From positions 45,097 through 109,096 of the forward strand of contig CAJCIO010000149.1 of the NCBI GenBank assembly GCA_903970465.1: DNA of 64,000 bases, in the 5' to 3' direction. Under the pieces are notes generated by a model. The model saw nothing but the letters and a program-made list of their open reading frames with translations, ran no database searches and was not told the DNA's origin. This document shows, piece by piece, positions 25,276 through 34,758 of this stretch; positions within the stretch are counted from its first letter, which is position 1, and every line of letters begins with the position of its first letter. The position numbers were made by a program, and so were the translations under genes. The stretch comes from Gammaproteobacteria bacterium. GTDB lineage: Bacteria > Pseudomonadota > Gammaproteobacteria > Pseudomonadales > Pseudomonadaceae.

Positions 25276-26712
25276 TTAACGCTTTTTGCGGTTGGCAATG
25301 TGGATAGCGCCGCCATTCACAGCCAGGGCCGCTTCGTGCAAGGCTTCGGACAGAGTCGGGTGCGAGAACACCATCATCCCCAGGTCCTCGGCACTGGTGC
25401 CGAATTCCATGCCGATTGCGCCTTGCTGAACCAGTTCCGCCGCGCTCGGGCCAATGACGTGAACGCCCAATACGCGGTCAGTCTTGGCGTCGGCGATGAC
25501 CTTGACGAAACCGCCGGTGTCATTCGCTGCCATGGCACGGCCACTGGCGGCGAACGGGAAGGTGCCCACGTTAACTTCAACGCCTTCAGCCTTCAAGGCC
25601 TGTTCGGTCTTGCCGACCCACGCGATTTCCGGGTGAGTGTAGATGACCGACGGGATCAGGTCGTAGTTCATCTGGGTCTTGTGACCCTTGATGCGCTCGA
25701 CGACCATGATGCCCTCTTCAGATGCCTTGTGGGCCAGCATCATGCCGCGGACCACGTCACCGATGGCGTAGACGCCCGGTACGCTGGTGGCGCAATAGTC
25801 GTCGACGAAGATGAAACCGCGCTCGTCGATGTCCACGCCGCTGTCAGTGGCCAGCAGCTCGGTGGTCACTGGACGGCGACCAACGGCAACGATCAACTTG
25901 TCGAACGTGATGGTCTGCTCGCCATTGGCGTCGGTATAGGTGACCACGACTTCTTCGCCGTTGACCTTGGAGCCGGTGACGCGAGCGCCCAGCTTGATAT
26001 CCAGGCCTTGCTTGGTGAAAGTCTTGTAGGCTTCCTTGGAAACTGCAGCATCGGCAGCGACCAGGAAGGTCTCGAGGGCTTCAAGCACAGTGACCTGAGC
26101 ACCCAGGCGCGCCCATACCGAACCCAGTTCCAGGCCGATGACGCCAGCACCGATCACGCCCAGACGCTTGGGCACGCTCTGGAATTCCAGAGCGCCGGTG
26201 GAGTCGACGATGGTGTTCTGGTCGACCGGAGCCGGTGGAATGTCGATCGGACGCGAGCCGGAGGCCAGGATCACATTGTCGGCTTCGATCACTTCAACAG
26301 TGCCGTCGACGCCGGTGACTTCGACTTTCTTGCCGGCCAGCAGTTTGCCGTGGCCTTGGAGGGTGGTCACGCCGTTGGCTTTGAACAGGGTGGCGACGCC
26401 AGAAGTCAGGCCTTTGACGATGTTGGCCTTGCGACCGACCATGGCCGGTACGTCAATTGTCACGCCAGCGTGGTTGATACCATGGATAGCGAAGCCCGAT
26501 TCGGCCTCATGAAACTTCCAGGAGCTATCCAGCAGCGCCTTGGAGGGAATGCAACCGACGTTCAGGCAAGTACCGCCCAGGGCCAGTTTGCCCTCCTTGT
26601 CCTGATACTTCTCGATGCAGGCAGTCTTGAGGCCAAGTTGCGCAGCCTTGATGGCGGCCACGTAGCCGCCAGGGCCTGCGCCAATCACTACCAGGTCGAA
26701 TTTCTGGGTCAT
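25276..26712 (-). CDS. lpdG: Dihydrolipoyl dehydrogenase (E3 of 2-oxoglutarate dehydrogenase)
   Basis: FAD enzyme that reoxidises dihydrolipoamide with NAD+; 478 residues. FAD motif VIGAGPGGYVAAIKA at the N-terminus, redox disulfide GGTCLNVGCIPSKAL (Cys about 48 and 53), NAD motif VIGAGVIGLELGSV (about 185-200), C-terminal active-site His/Glu in FSHPTLSEAL. ATG 26712 (MTQKFDLVVIG). It is placed between sucB and sucC as in other pseudomonads, where this copy (LPD-Glc) serves the 2-oxoglutarate and glycine systems. Confidence 0.97.
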   Translation of the reverse strand: MTQKFDLVVIGAGPGGYVAAIKAAQLGLKTACIEKYQDKEGKLALGGTCLNVGCIPSKALLDSSWKFHEAESGFAIHGINHAGVTIDVPAMVGRKANIVKGLTSGVATLFKANGVTTLQGHGKLLAGKKVEVTGVDGTVEVIEADNVILASGSRPIDIPPAPVDQNTIVDSTGALEFQSVPKRLGVIGAGVIGLELGSVWARLGAQVTVLEALETFLVAADAAVSKEAYKTFTKQGLDIKLGARVTGSKVNGEEVVVTYTDANGEQTITFDKLIVAVGRRPVTTELLATDSGVDIDERGFIFVDDYCATSVPGVYAIGDVVRGMMLAHKASEEGIMVVERIKGHKTQMNYDLIPSVIYTHPEIAWVGKTEQALKAEGVEVNVGTFPFAASGRAMAANDTGGFVKVIADAKTDRVLGVHVIGPSAAELVQQGAIGMEFGTSAEDLGMMVFSHPTLSEALHEAALAVNGGAIHIANRKKR

Positions 26713-26727
26713 AAATAAATTCCTATT

Positions 26728-26806
26728 AGCTTCAAGCTTCAAGCTTCAAGCCGTAAGCCAAGACACGCCGCGAACGGCTTGAGCCTTGTAGCTTACAGCT
26801 TGCAGC
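26728..26806. repeat. GCTTCAA tandem repeats forming an imperfect inverted repeat
   Basis: GCTTCAA occurs three times in tandem (26729-26749) and the segment 26776-26806 is roughly its complement (about 24 of 31 positions pair), so the sucB-lpdG spacer can fold as a long hairpin. Located right after sucB on the transcript. No T-tract. Confidence 0.65.
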
Positions 26807-26813
26807 TGCTGTT

Positions 26814-28037
26814 TCAGATATCCAGCAACAGACGAGCTGGGTCTTCCAGCAGGTTCTTGATGGTCACCAGGAAGGTCACGGCTTCTTTACCATCGATCAG
26901 ACGGTGATCGTAGGACAACGCCAGGTACATCATCGGACGGATGACCACCTGGTTGTTGATCGCGACCGGACGCTGAATGATGTTGTGCATGCCGAGAATG
27001 GCCGCTTGTGGCGGGTTGACGATCGGGGTCGACAGCATCGAACCGAAGGTACCACCGTTAGTGATGGTGAACGTACCGCCAGTCATTTCGTCGATCGACA
27101 GTTTGCCGTCACGGGCTTTCTTGCCGTAGGCGGCGATGCCCCCTTCGATTTCAGCCAGGCTCATGCTTTCGGCATTACGCAGGACCGGGACCACCAGGCC
27201 ACGGTCGCTGGACACGGCGACACCGATATCGGCATAACCGTGGTAAACGATGTCCGCACCGTCGATCGACGCGTTGACGGCCGGGAAGCGTTTCAGCGCT
27301 TCAGTGGCAGCCTTGACGAAGAACGACATGAAGCCCAGGCGCACGCCATTGTGGGACTTCTCGAACAAGTCCTTGTACTTCGAACGCAGCGCCATGACTT
27401 CGGTCAAGTCGACTTCGTTGAAGGTGGTCAGCATCGCCATGTTCGACTGAGCTTCGACCAGACGACGGGCAACGGTGGCACGTACACGGGTCATCGGCAC
27501 GCGCTTCTCGGTACGCTCGCCAGGAGCAGTCACCACCGGGGCAGCAGCGGCTGGCGCGGCAGGCTTGGCGGCAACAGGTGCGGACTTCTTGGCTTCGATG
27601 GCGGCAACCACGTCTTCCTTGGTCACGCGGCCGTCCTTGCCTGTGCCCTTGATGCTGCTCAGGGCGATGCCGTTTTCTTCAGCCAGTTTGCGGGCAGCCG
27701 GAGCGCCGATAGGGTCTTCGTCACCTGCGCCAGCGGCCGGAGCAGCGGCGGCAGTTGCCGCAACGGCAGGAGCCGCGGCGGCCGGAGCGGCAGCAGCACC
27801 GCCCTCTTCGATGGTCGCCAGCAGTTCGTCGGAAAGAACGGTGTCGCCTTCGTTCTTGACGATCGCGCCCAGGACGCCGTCAGCGGTGGCCAGGACTTCG
27901 AGGACGACCTTGTCGGTCTCGATGTCGACGATCAGCTCATCACGCTTGACTGCATCGCCCGGTTTCTTGTGCCAGGTGGCAACGGTGCCATCGGCAACCG
28001 ATTCCGGGAAAGTAGGGGCTTTGATCTCGATAGCCAT
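26814..28037 (-). CDS. sucB: Dihydrolipoyl succinyltransferase (E2)
   Basis: 407 residues: lipoyl domain with ETDKVVLEVLA (lipoylated Lys about 43), Ala/Pro-rich linker of about 30 residues, peripheral-subunit-binding domain (ARKLAEENGIALSSIKGTGK), second linker, and catalytic acyltransferase domain ending with YDHRLIDGKEAVTFL (His about 377). Core of the 2-oxoglutarate dehydrogenase complex. 42 bases after sucA. Confidence 0.98.
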   Translation of the reverse strand: MAIEIKAPTFPESVADGTVATWHKKPGDAVKRDELIVDIETDKVVLEVLATADGVLGAIVKNEGDTVLSDELLATIEEGGAAAAPAAAAPAVAATAAAAPAAGAGDEDPIGAPAARKLAEENGIALSSIKGTGKDGRVTKEDVVAAIEAKKSAPVAAKPAAPAAAAPVVTAPGERTEKRVPMTRVRATVARRLVEAQSNMAMLTTFNEVDLTEVMALRSKYKDLFEKSHNGVRLGFMSFFVKAATEALKRFPAVNASIDGADIVYHGYADIGVAVSSDRGLVVPVLRNAESMSLAEIEGGIAAYGKKARDGKLSIDEMTGGTFTITNGGTFGSMLSTPIVNPPQAAILGMHNIIQRPVAINNQVVIRPMMYLALSYDHRLIDGKEAVTFLVTIKNLLEDPARLLLDI

Positions 28038-28079
28038 TATCAGTAATTCCTTAAATTCGGTTTCAGTAGCGCGAAGGCG

Positions 28080-30911
28080 TTAGACAGTGAATGCGTCTTT
28101 CAGCAGTTTTTCCTGCTGTTCGGCGTGCATCGAAGCGTATCCGCAGGCAGGTGCGGCAGAAGCGTCACGACCTGCATATTCGAGTCCCAGCCCCTTGACG
28201 TGGTTGCCGATACTGCGACGCAAGTGATGCTGGCTGCTGTACCAGGCGCCTTGGTTCATCGGCTCTTCCTGACACCACACTGCGTTCTGCAGGTTGGTGT
28301 AAGGCGCGATGGCCTCCATCAAGTCGTCTTCCGGGAACGGGTACAGCTGCTCGATACGCACGATGGCGATATCTTCGCGGCCTTCGGTGCGACGCTTTTC
28401 CAGCAGGTCGTAGTAGACCTTGCCACTGCACAGGACCAGGCGGGTGACCTTGGCTGGATCGAGGGTATCGATCTCCGGGATCACCGTCTGGAACGAACCA
28501 TGGGCCAGATCTTCGAGGGTCGACACGGCCAGCTTGTGGCGCAGCAGCGACTTCGGCGTCAGGACCACCAGCGGCTTGCGCAGCGGACGAATCACCTGGC
28601 GGCGCAGCAAATGGTAGATCTGTGCCGGCGTGGTCGGTACGCACACCTGAATGTTGTGCTCGGCACACAGCTGCAGGTAACGCTCCAGACGCGCCGAGGA
28701 GTGCTCCGGCCCCTGCCCTTCGTAACCGTGCGGCAGCAGCATGGTCAGACCGCAAAGACGGCCCCACTTGTGCTCGCCACTGGTGATGAACTGGTCGATC
28801 ACCACTTGCGCGCCGTTGGCGAAGTCGCCGAACTGGGCTTCCCAGATCACCAGCGCGTTAGGCTGAGTGGTGGAGTAGCCGTATTCGAACGCCAGCACCG
28901 CTTCTTCGGACAGGAACGAGTCGTACAGATCGAAACGTGGCTGGCCTTCGAAGAGGTTCTGCAGCGGGACGTAGGTACCGGCGTCTTTCTGGTTGTGCAA
29001 CACCGCGTGACGGTGCGAGAAGGTGCCACGGCCGATGTCCTGGCCGGTCATGCGGATCGGGTGACCTTCGAACGCCAGGGTCGCGTACGCCATGGTTTCA
29101 GCGTAACCCCAGTTGATCGGCAGGCCGCCGGCTTGCATTTTCTGGCGATCTTCGTAGATCTTCGCGACCTGACGCTGAACCACGAAGCCTTCCGGAATTT
29201 CCAGCAGCTTGGCGGACAGTTCTTGCAAGGTCTTGAGATCGAAAGAGGTGTCGTGACGAGCGGTCCAGGCGTGCCCCAGATACGGACGCCAGTCGACGAA
29301 CAGCTCCTTGTTCGGCTCCTTGACCAGGCTTTTCACCACGTGCAGACCGTTGTCCAGCGCATTGCGGTATTCGTCGATCTGCGACTGCACACTGGCTTCG
29401 TCCAGAGCACCGGTCTGGATCAGGCTTTGCGCGTAGAGTTCGCGGGTCGTCGGCTGCTTGGCGATCTTCTGGTACATCAACGGCTGAGTGCCGCTTGGCT
29501 CGTCGGCCTCGTTGTGGCCGCGACGGCGGTAGCAGACCAGATCGATGACGATGTCGCGCTTGAACTGCATGCGGTAGTCGATGGCCAGCTGGGTGACGAA
29601 TACCACGGCTTCCGGATCATCACCATTGACGTGAAGGATCGGCGCTTGAATCATCTTGGCAACGTCGGTTGCGTACTCGGTAGAGCGCGCATCCAGCGGA
29701 TTGCTGATGGTGAAGCCGACCTGGTTGTTGATCACGATATGGATCGTGCCGCCGGTCTTGAAACCGCGGGTCTGGGACATCTGGAAGGTTTCCAGCACCA
29801 CACCCTGGCCGGCAAAGGCCGCGTCACCATGAATCGAGATCGGCAGGACCTTGTCGCCAACGCTGTCGTTGCGACGATCCTGACGGGCACGGACGGACCC
29901 CTCAACCACTGGCGAGACGATTTCCAGGTGGGACGGGTTGAACGCCATGGCCAGGTGAACTTCGCCGCCTGCGGTCATCACGTTGGAGGAAAAACCCTGG
30001 TGATATTTGACGTCGCCGGAGCCGAGCTCGACTTTCTTCTTGCCTTCGAACTCGTCGAACAACTCGCGCGGGTTCTTGCCGAAGGTATTGACCAGCACGT
30101 TCAGACGACCACGGTGGGCCATGCCGATGACGATTTCCTTGGTGCCGTAGGAGCCGGAACGCTGGATCATCTCGTCAAGCATCGGAATCAGGCTCTCGCC
30201 GCCTTCCAGACCGAAACGCTTGGTGCCCGGGTATTTGGTACCCAGATACTTTTCCAGGCCCTCTGCCGCTGTAACGCGCTCAAGTACGTGGCTCTTGATT
30301 TCAGCGGAGAACACTGGACGCCCGCGCACGGTCTCGAGACGCTGCTGGAACCAGCTGCGCTGCTCGGAATCGGTGATGTGGGTGAACTCGGAGCCGATGG
30401 TGCGGCAATATGTCTGCTGCAAAGCCTCGAGAATTTCGCGTAGGCTCGCCTCCTCCTTGCCGATGAACAGGTCGCCGGCACGGAAGGTCGTATCCAGATC
30501 GGCATTGGTCATGCCGTACTGGTTGATTGACAGGTCTGCCGGCACCGGACGCTGCCAGAGCCCCAGCGGGTCCAGCTGGGCCGCTTGATGGCCGCGCATG
30601 CGGAAGGCCTGAATCAATCGCAGCACGCCAACTTGCTTCTTTTCGTGCTCGCTGCTCACGCTACCGGCGGAGACCGGTTGAGCGCGGCGCTGGTTCTTTG
30701 CCAGCAGCACGAAATGGTCGCGAATTGTCGAGTGCGAGACATCGGTGGCAGAACTGCCCTCGGAAGGCAGCTTCTGAAAGTAGGTGCGCCATTCTTCTGG
30801 CACAGCGTTAGGGTCGTGCAGGTAAAGCTCATAGAGCTCTTCCACATAGGCAGCGTTACCACCTGAAAGGTGGGCGCTGTTCCACATGCGCTGCATCACG
30901 CTTTCTTGCAT
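28080..30911 (-). CDS. sucA: 2-oxoglutarate dehydrogenase E1
   Basis: 943-residue thiamine-diphosphate enzyme; decarboxylates 2-oxoglutarate and passes the succinyl group to SucB. N-terminal MWNSAHLSGGNAAYVEELYE segment, ThDP region IGMAHRGRLNVLVNTFGK, then GDAAFAGQG and the C-terminal transketolase-like part (RGTFSHRHAVLHNQ, MLLPHGYEGQGPEHSSAR). The start is the first Met of the conserved N-terminus. Same strand as sdhB, 255 bases downstream of it. Confidence 0.98.
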   Translation of the reverse strand: MQESVMQRMWNSAHLSGGNAAYVEELYELYLHDPNAVPEEWRTYFQKLPSEGSSATDVSHSTIRDHFVLLAKNQRRAQPVSAGSVSSEHEKKQVGVLRLIQAFRMRGHQAAQLDPLGLWQRPVPADLSINQYGMTNADLDTTFRAGDLFIGKEEASLREILEALQQTYCRTIGSEFTHITDSEQRSWFQQRLETVRGRPVFSAEIKSHVLERVTAAEGLEKYLGTKYPGTKRFGLEGGESLIPMLDEMIQRSGSYGTKEIVIGMAHRGRLNVLVNTFGKNPRELFDEFEGKKKVELGSGDVKYHQGFSSNVMTAGGEVHLAMAFNPSHLEIVSPVVEGSVRARQDRRNDSVGDKVLPISIHGDAAFAGQGVVLETFQMSQTRGFKTGGTIHIVINNQVGFTISNPLDARSTEYATDVAKMIQAPILHVNGDDPEAVVFVTQLAIDYRMQFKRDIVIDLVCYRRRGHNEADEPSGTQPLMYQKIAKQPTTRELYAQSLIQTGALDEASVQSQIDEYRNALDNGLHVVKSLVKEPNKELFVDWRPYLGHAWTARHDTSFDLKTLQELSAKLLEIPEGFVVQRQVAKIYEDRQKMQAGGLPINWGYAETMAYATLAFEGHPIRMTGQDIGRGTFSHRHAVLHNQKDAGTYVPLQNLFEGQPRFDLYDSFLSEEAVLAFEYGYSTTQPNALVIWEAQFGDFANGAQVVIDQFITSGEHKWGRLCGLTMLLPHGYEGQGPEHSSARLERYLQLCAEHNIQVCVPTTPAQIYHLLRRQVIRPLRKPLVVLTPKSLLRHKLAVSTLEDLAHGSFQTVIPEIDTLDPAKVTRLVLCSGKVYYDLLEKRRTEGREDIAIVRIEQLYPFPEDDLMEAIAPYTNLQNAVWCQEEPMNQGAWYSSQHHLRRSIGNHVKGLGLEYAGRDASAAPACGYASMHAEQQEKLLKDAFTV

Positions 30912-31102
30912 GCTTGGTCACCCTCGGTAAGGGGACTCCATCGGCAAGATGTCGCGGCGTGCCCGAATAGTCCCATTGGCGCGGACTGGTCAAGCTACCG
31001 AGGATCTCGCAGATAGTCCGGGTACCAGCCCGGATGCCCCTGCTGGTCTCAATACTTCAAAAGTAAAAGCTGCAACCTTGTGGGATGCCGCTTTGGTTAT
31101 CA

Positions 31103-31133
31103 CTGCAGCGCAGGTGTCATACCTGCACTGCAG
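31103..31133. other. Stem-loop between sdhB and sucA
   Basis: CTGCAGCGCAGGT and ACCTGCACTGCAG form a 13-bp stem with one mismatch and a 5-base loop in the 255-base sdhB-sucA spacer, 34 bases past the sdhB stop. No T-tract. It could protect the sdh 3' end or cause partial termination before sucA. A poor TTGACC (-35-like) lies downstream of it at about 30988 on the minus strand, so a second promoter for sucA is possible. Confidence 0.5.
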
Positions 31134-31166
31134 CGGCTTACGGGTGCAACACTTCTTGAATCTTTG

Positions 31167-31871
31167 TTACACGCCGCTCGAGAGCAGCATGTTGCGAACA
31201 TGACCAATCGCCTTGGTGGGGTTCAGACCCTTGGGGCACACGTTCACGCAGTTCATGATGCCGCGGCAGCGGAATACGCTGAACGGGTCATCAAGCGAAG
31301 CCAGGCGCTCGGAGGTCTTGGTGTCACGGCTGTCAGCCAGGAAGCGATAGGCTTGCAGCAGTGCAGCAGGGCCCAGGAACTTGTCCGGGTTCCACCAGAA
31401 GGACGGGCAGGACGTCGAGCAGCAAGCGCACAGGATGCACTCGTACAGACCGTCCAGCTTCTCGCGCTCTTCCGGCGTTTGCAGACGTTCGATGGCCGGG
31501 GCCGGCGTGTCGTTCTGCAGGAAAGGCTTCACCTTTTCGTATTGCTTATAGAAGATGCTCATATCGACGACCAGGTCACGGATAACCGGCAAACCTGGCA
31601 ATGGACGAACCACCAACTTGTTACCTTTTACGACAGCGGACAGCGGCGTGATGCACGCCAGGCCGTTCTTGCCGTTGATGTTCATGCCATCCGAACCGCA
31701 CACGCCTTCGCGGCAAGAGCGACGATAGGAGAAGCCCTCGTCCTGCTCTTTGATCAGGGCCAGCACGTCCAGAACCATGACATCCTTGCCACCGGTGTCG
31801 ACCTGGAAGTCCTGCATGGACGGTGCACTGTCCTGGTCCGGGTTGTAACGATAAACGCTGACTTTCAACAT
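31167..31871 (-). CDS. sdhB: Succinate dehydrogenase iron-sulfur subunit
   Basis: 234 residues. [2Fe-2S] ligands in SCREGVCGSDGMNINGKNG then LAC, [4Fe-4S] CILCACCSTSCP, and [3Fe-4S] CRGIMNCVNVCPKGLNP. Carries electrons from SdhA to ubiquinone on the inner face of the inner membrane. ATG 31871 (MLKVSVYRYNP) is preferred over the GTG nine bases earlier. Eleven bases after sdhA. Confidence 0.97.
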   Translation of the reverse strand: MLKVSVYRYNPDQDSAPSMQDFQVDTGGKDVMVLDVLALIKEQDEGFSYRRSCREGVCGSDGMNINGKNGLACITPLSAVVKGNKLVVRPLPGLPVIRDLVVDMSIFYKQYEKVKPFLQNDTPAPAIERLQTPEEREKLDGLYECILCACCSTSCPSFWWNPDKFLGPAALLQAYRFLADSRDTKTSERLASLDDPFSVFRCRGIMNCVNVCPKGLNPTKAIGHVRNMLLSSGV

Positions 31872-31882
31872 GGCGGTCACCC

Positions 31883-33655
31883 TTAGTAAGTCCGGATCTT
31901 CGGTTCGAAGGTCGGAACGGTTTTCGGCGAGAAGTTCACGGCACGCTTGGCGACACGCTTCTCACCCGGGAAGTACAGGGTGTGGCACAGCCAGTTTTCG
32001 TCGTCGCGATCTTCGTAGTCTTCACGGGCGTGCGCGCCGCGAGACTCAGTGCGGTGCTCTGCAGCGATCGCGGTAGCTTCAGCGACCTCCAGCAGGTTCT
32101 GCAGCTCAAGGGCTTCGATTCGAGCGGTGTTGAAACCCTGACTCTTGTCGTTGATCTTGACGTTGGCGATGCGCTCGCGCAGACCGGCCAACTGAGCGAT
32201 GCCTTTTTGCATGAACTCGCCAGTACGGAACACACCGAAGTAGTTCTGCATGCAGGTTTGCAGCTCTTTGCGCAGGCTGGCGACGTCTTCGCCGGTGGTG
32301 CGCTCGTTCAGGCTGTTGAGGCGAGCCAGAGCGACGTCGATATCGGTCTCGCTGGCACGACGGTAGTCGATCCCTTCATTGAGCGCCTTCTCCAGGTGCA
32401 GACCCGCTGCACGACCGAAGACCACCAGGTCGAGCAGCGAATTGCCGCCCAGACGGTTGGCACCGTGAACCGACACACACGCCACTTCACCGACCGCGAA
32501 CAGGCCAGGGATGATGGTGTCGACGCCATTGGCGTCCTGAGTGATGGCCTGACCATGAATATTGGTGGCGACACCACCCATCATGTAATGGCAGGTCGGC
32601 ACGACCGGAATCGGCGCAACGGCCGGATCCACGTGTGCGAAGGTCTTGGACAGCTCCATGATGCCTGGCAGGCGGCTGTGCAGGACTTCTTCACCCAAGT
32701 GATCGAGCTTGAGCATCACGTGATCGCCATCAGGACCACAGCCGTTGCCGGCGATGATTTCCTTGACCATGGAGCGTGCAACTACGTCACGACCGGCAAG
32801 GTCCTTGGCGTTCGGAGCATAACGCTCCATGAAACGCTCACCGTGCTTGTTGATCAGGTAACCGCCTTCACCGCGGCAGCCTTCGGTGACCAGTACACCT
32901 GCGCCAGCGATGCCGGTCGGGTGAAACTGCCACATTTCAATGTCCTGCACCGGCACACCAGCGCGCAAGGCCATGCCGATGCCATCACCGGTGTTGATCA
33001 GGGCGTTGGTGGTGGACGAGTAGATACGGCCTGCACCGCCGGTAGCCAGCACGGTAGCGTTAGCACGGATGTAGGTGGTCTCACCGGTTTCGATGCAGAT
33101 GGCGATGACACCGACAATAGCGCCGTCCTGGTTCTTGACCAGGTCTACTGCGTAGTATTCGTTGAGAAATACAGTGCCGGCCTTCAGGTTAGCTTGGTAC
33201 AAAGTGTGCAGCAGCGCATGGCCAGTACGGTCAGCGGCGGCGCAGGTGCGGGCAGCCTGGCCACCTTTACCGAAGTCCTTGGACTGACCACCGAACGGAC
33301 GCTGATAGATGCGGCCCTGCTCGGTACGGGAGAACGGCAGCCCCATGTGCTCGAGCTCGAACACGGCTTCCGGACCTACGGAACACATGTATTCGATAGC
33401 GTCCTGGTCACCGATATAGTCGGAGCCCTTGACGGTATCGTACATGTGCCAGCGCCAGTCGTCGTTCGGGTCGGCAGAAGCGATGGCGCAGGTGATGCCA
33501 CCCTGGGCGGATACAGTGTGCGAACGGGTCGGGAAGACCTTGGTGACCACGGCGGTCTTGTGACCACCCTGAGCCAACTGCAGCGCGGCGCGCATGCCAG
33601 CCCCGCCGCCACCGATGATGATGGCGTCGAATGTATTGGTGTTGATATTAGCCAT
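31883..33655 (-). CDS. sdhA: Succinate dehydrogenase flavoprotein subunit
   Basis: 590 residues, normal length. FAD-binding IIIGGGGAGMRAALQLA, covalent FAD His in PTRSHTVSAQGGI, active-site region HPTGIAGAGVL and catalytic Arg segment ending in the conserved EDYEDRDDENWLCHTLY. Oxidises succinate to fumarate. Three bases after sdhD. Confidence 0.98.
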   Translation of the reverse strand: MANINTNTFDAIIIGGGGAGMRAALQLAQGGHKTAVVTKVFPTRSHTVSAQGGITCAIASADPNDDWRWHMYDTVKGSDYIGDQDAIEYMCSVGPEAVFELEHMGLPFSRTEQGRIYQRPFGGQSKDFGKGGQAARTCAAADRTGHALLHTLYQANLKAGTVFLNEYYAVDLVKNQDGAIVGVIAICIETGETTYIRANATVLATGGAGRIYSSTTNALINTGDGIGMALRAGVPVQDIEMWQFHPTGIAGAGVLVTEGCRGEGGYLINKHGERFMERYAPNAKDLAGRDVVARSMVKEIIAGNGCGPDGDHVMLKLDHLGEEVLHSRLPGIMELSKTFAHVDPAVAPIPVVPTCHYMMGGVATNIHGQAITQDANGVDTIIPGLFAVGEVACVSVHGANRLGGNSLLDLVVFGRAAGLHLEKALNEGIDYRRASETDIDVALARLNSLNERTTGEDVASLRKELQTCMQNYFGVFRTGEFMQKGIAQLAGLRERIANVKINDKSQGFNTARIEALELQNLLEVAEATAIAAEHRTESRGAHAREDYEDRDDENWLCHTLYFPGEKRVAKRAVNFSPKTVPTFEPKIRTY

Positions 33656-33658
33656 GGA

Positions 33659-34027
33659 TCAGATACCCCAAAGAATCTGCACGCCCCAGACGAAGTAGGC
33701 GAACATTGCTACGCCGCATACGACCTGGAAAAGAAAACGCACTGCCGTCGCGGACTTGCCCAGCGCCATCGGCGTCAGGTAGTCGGTCGCGATCGTCCAC
33801 ATCCCGACCCAGGCGTGGGCACTGAGTGCTACCAGCGCCAGGAGGCTGAAGATGCGCATTGCGTTGTGGGCGAACAGAGCATGCCACTGGTCGTACTGCA
33901 AACCAGGGTGGGCAATGATCCATACGATCAGAAACAGAAAATAAGCCGCGAGAACGACCGCAGACACACGCTGTGCCATCCAGTCATAGAGGCCCGAACG
34001 GGAAAGGTTCGTGACGTTGGTTACCAT
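33659..34027 (-). CDS. sdhD: Succinate dehydrogenase membrane anchor
   Basis: 122 residues with three TM helices; the second holds SAHAWVGMWTIATDYL, containing the haem-ligand His and quinone-site Asp-Tyr segment of SdhD. Overlaps the sdhC 3' end by seven bases. Confidence 0.95.
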   Translation of the reverse strand: MVTNVTNLSRSGLYDWMAQRVSAVVLAAYFLFLIVWIIAHPGLQYDQWHALFAHNAMRIFSLLALVALSAHAWVGMWTIATDYLTPMALGKSATAVRFLFQVVCGVAMFAYFVWGVQILWGI

Positions 34028-34395
34028 ATCCAGACTCCTGCCAGAACGATTAGCACCACGGAGATGGCGATAACGATTTTCGAGCCCAGTCGTCCGCCTT
34101 CCAGCGTCTCGCCGATACCCGAATCCATGAGCAAATGGCGTATACCGGCCACCATGTGATACAGCAGCGCGGACAGCAGAGCCCAGATCACCAGCTTCAC
34201 AAGCGGGCTGGTCAGGTACGCTTTCACATCGTTGAAACCGTCTTCCGACCCCAGCGACTTGGCCAATGCGTAGAGCATGATGGCGAGGCCGACGAAGAGG
34301 ATGATACCGGTAACACGATGAAGGAATGACGTAACGCCAGTGATCGGGAGTTTGATGGTCCTTAGGTCTAGGTTTACAGGTCGTTGGCTATTCAC
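34021..34395 (-). CDS. sdhC: Succinate dehydrogenase cytochrome b556 subunit
   Basis: 124 residues, three TM helices. N-terminal RPVNLDLRTIKLP and SFLHRVTGIILFVG, then the haem His in HMVAGIRHLLMDSG. The start is GTG at 34395 (no ATG is available at the conserved N-terminus) and its ribosome-binding site is weak. First gene of sdhCDAB-sucAB-lpdG-sucCD. Confidence 0.95.
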   Translation of the reverse strand: MNSQRPVNLDLRTIKLPITGVTSFLHRVTGIILFVGLAIMLYALAKSLGSEDGFNDVKAYLTSPLVKLVIWALLSALLYHMVAGIRHLLMDSGIGETLEGGRLGSKIVIAISVVLIVLAGVWIW

Positions 34396-34527
34396 GGCTT
34401 TTTTTCACACTGAAGAGCCCCTAGCAAGCAGGGCAAGTTGTAGGGAAAGTGTACTGGTCAGGTACGCACCACCCAGGAAGTGATCGCCCTCGGAATGGGC
34501 AAAAAAGCCCGAGGCGGTCGGCTGCCG

Positions 34528-34556
34528 AGTATAGACAGTTAGGCTACTAATGACAA
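34528..34556 (-). promoter_or_regulatory. Sigma-70 promoter of sdhC operon
   Basis: Minus strand TTGTCA (34551-34556), 17 bases, TATACT (34528-34533). This predicts a leader of about 125 nucleotides before the sdhC GTG; within it CCTCGG and CCGAGG can pair (around 34484-34513) as a leader hairpin. Confidence 0.7.
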
Positions 34557-34671
34557 CGCACTGGCTCCCCCCGAATAGCGCATTGCAATGGATTGACAAA
34601 AGGCGTAAATGGGGCCCAAGTTCGAAGAAAAAGTCATATTGCAAGCCTCCTAAAGGCTTATTTCAAGCAAA

Positions 34672-34699
34672 TTGACTTTAGGATTTATCACACTATAGT
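34672..34699 (+). promoter_or_regulatory. Sigma-70 promoter of gltA
   Basis: TTGACT (34672-34677), 16 bases, TATAGT (34694-34699), about 60 bases before the gltA start; AGGAGG precedes the ATG. It is divergent from the sdhC promoter within a 363-base gap that otherwise has no gene. Confidence 0.75.
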
Positions 34700-34758
34700 G
34701 ATGCGGGCCCTGCGTGGGGGGTTCTGTCTGATGATACCAAGCATTAATAGGAGGCCAC

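Noticed and set aside
28125..34159. Long plus-strand open frames (over 700 codons each) opposite sucA and sdhA
   Set aside because: Antisense to highly conserved TCA genes; the translations show no family features.
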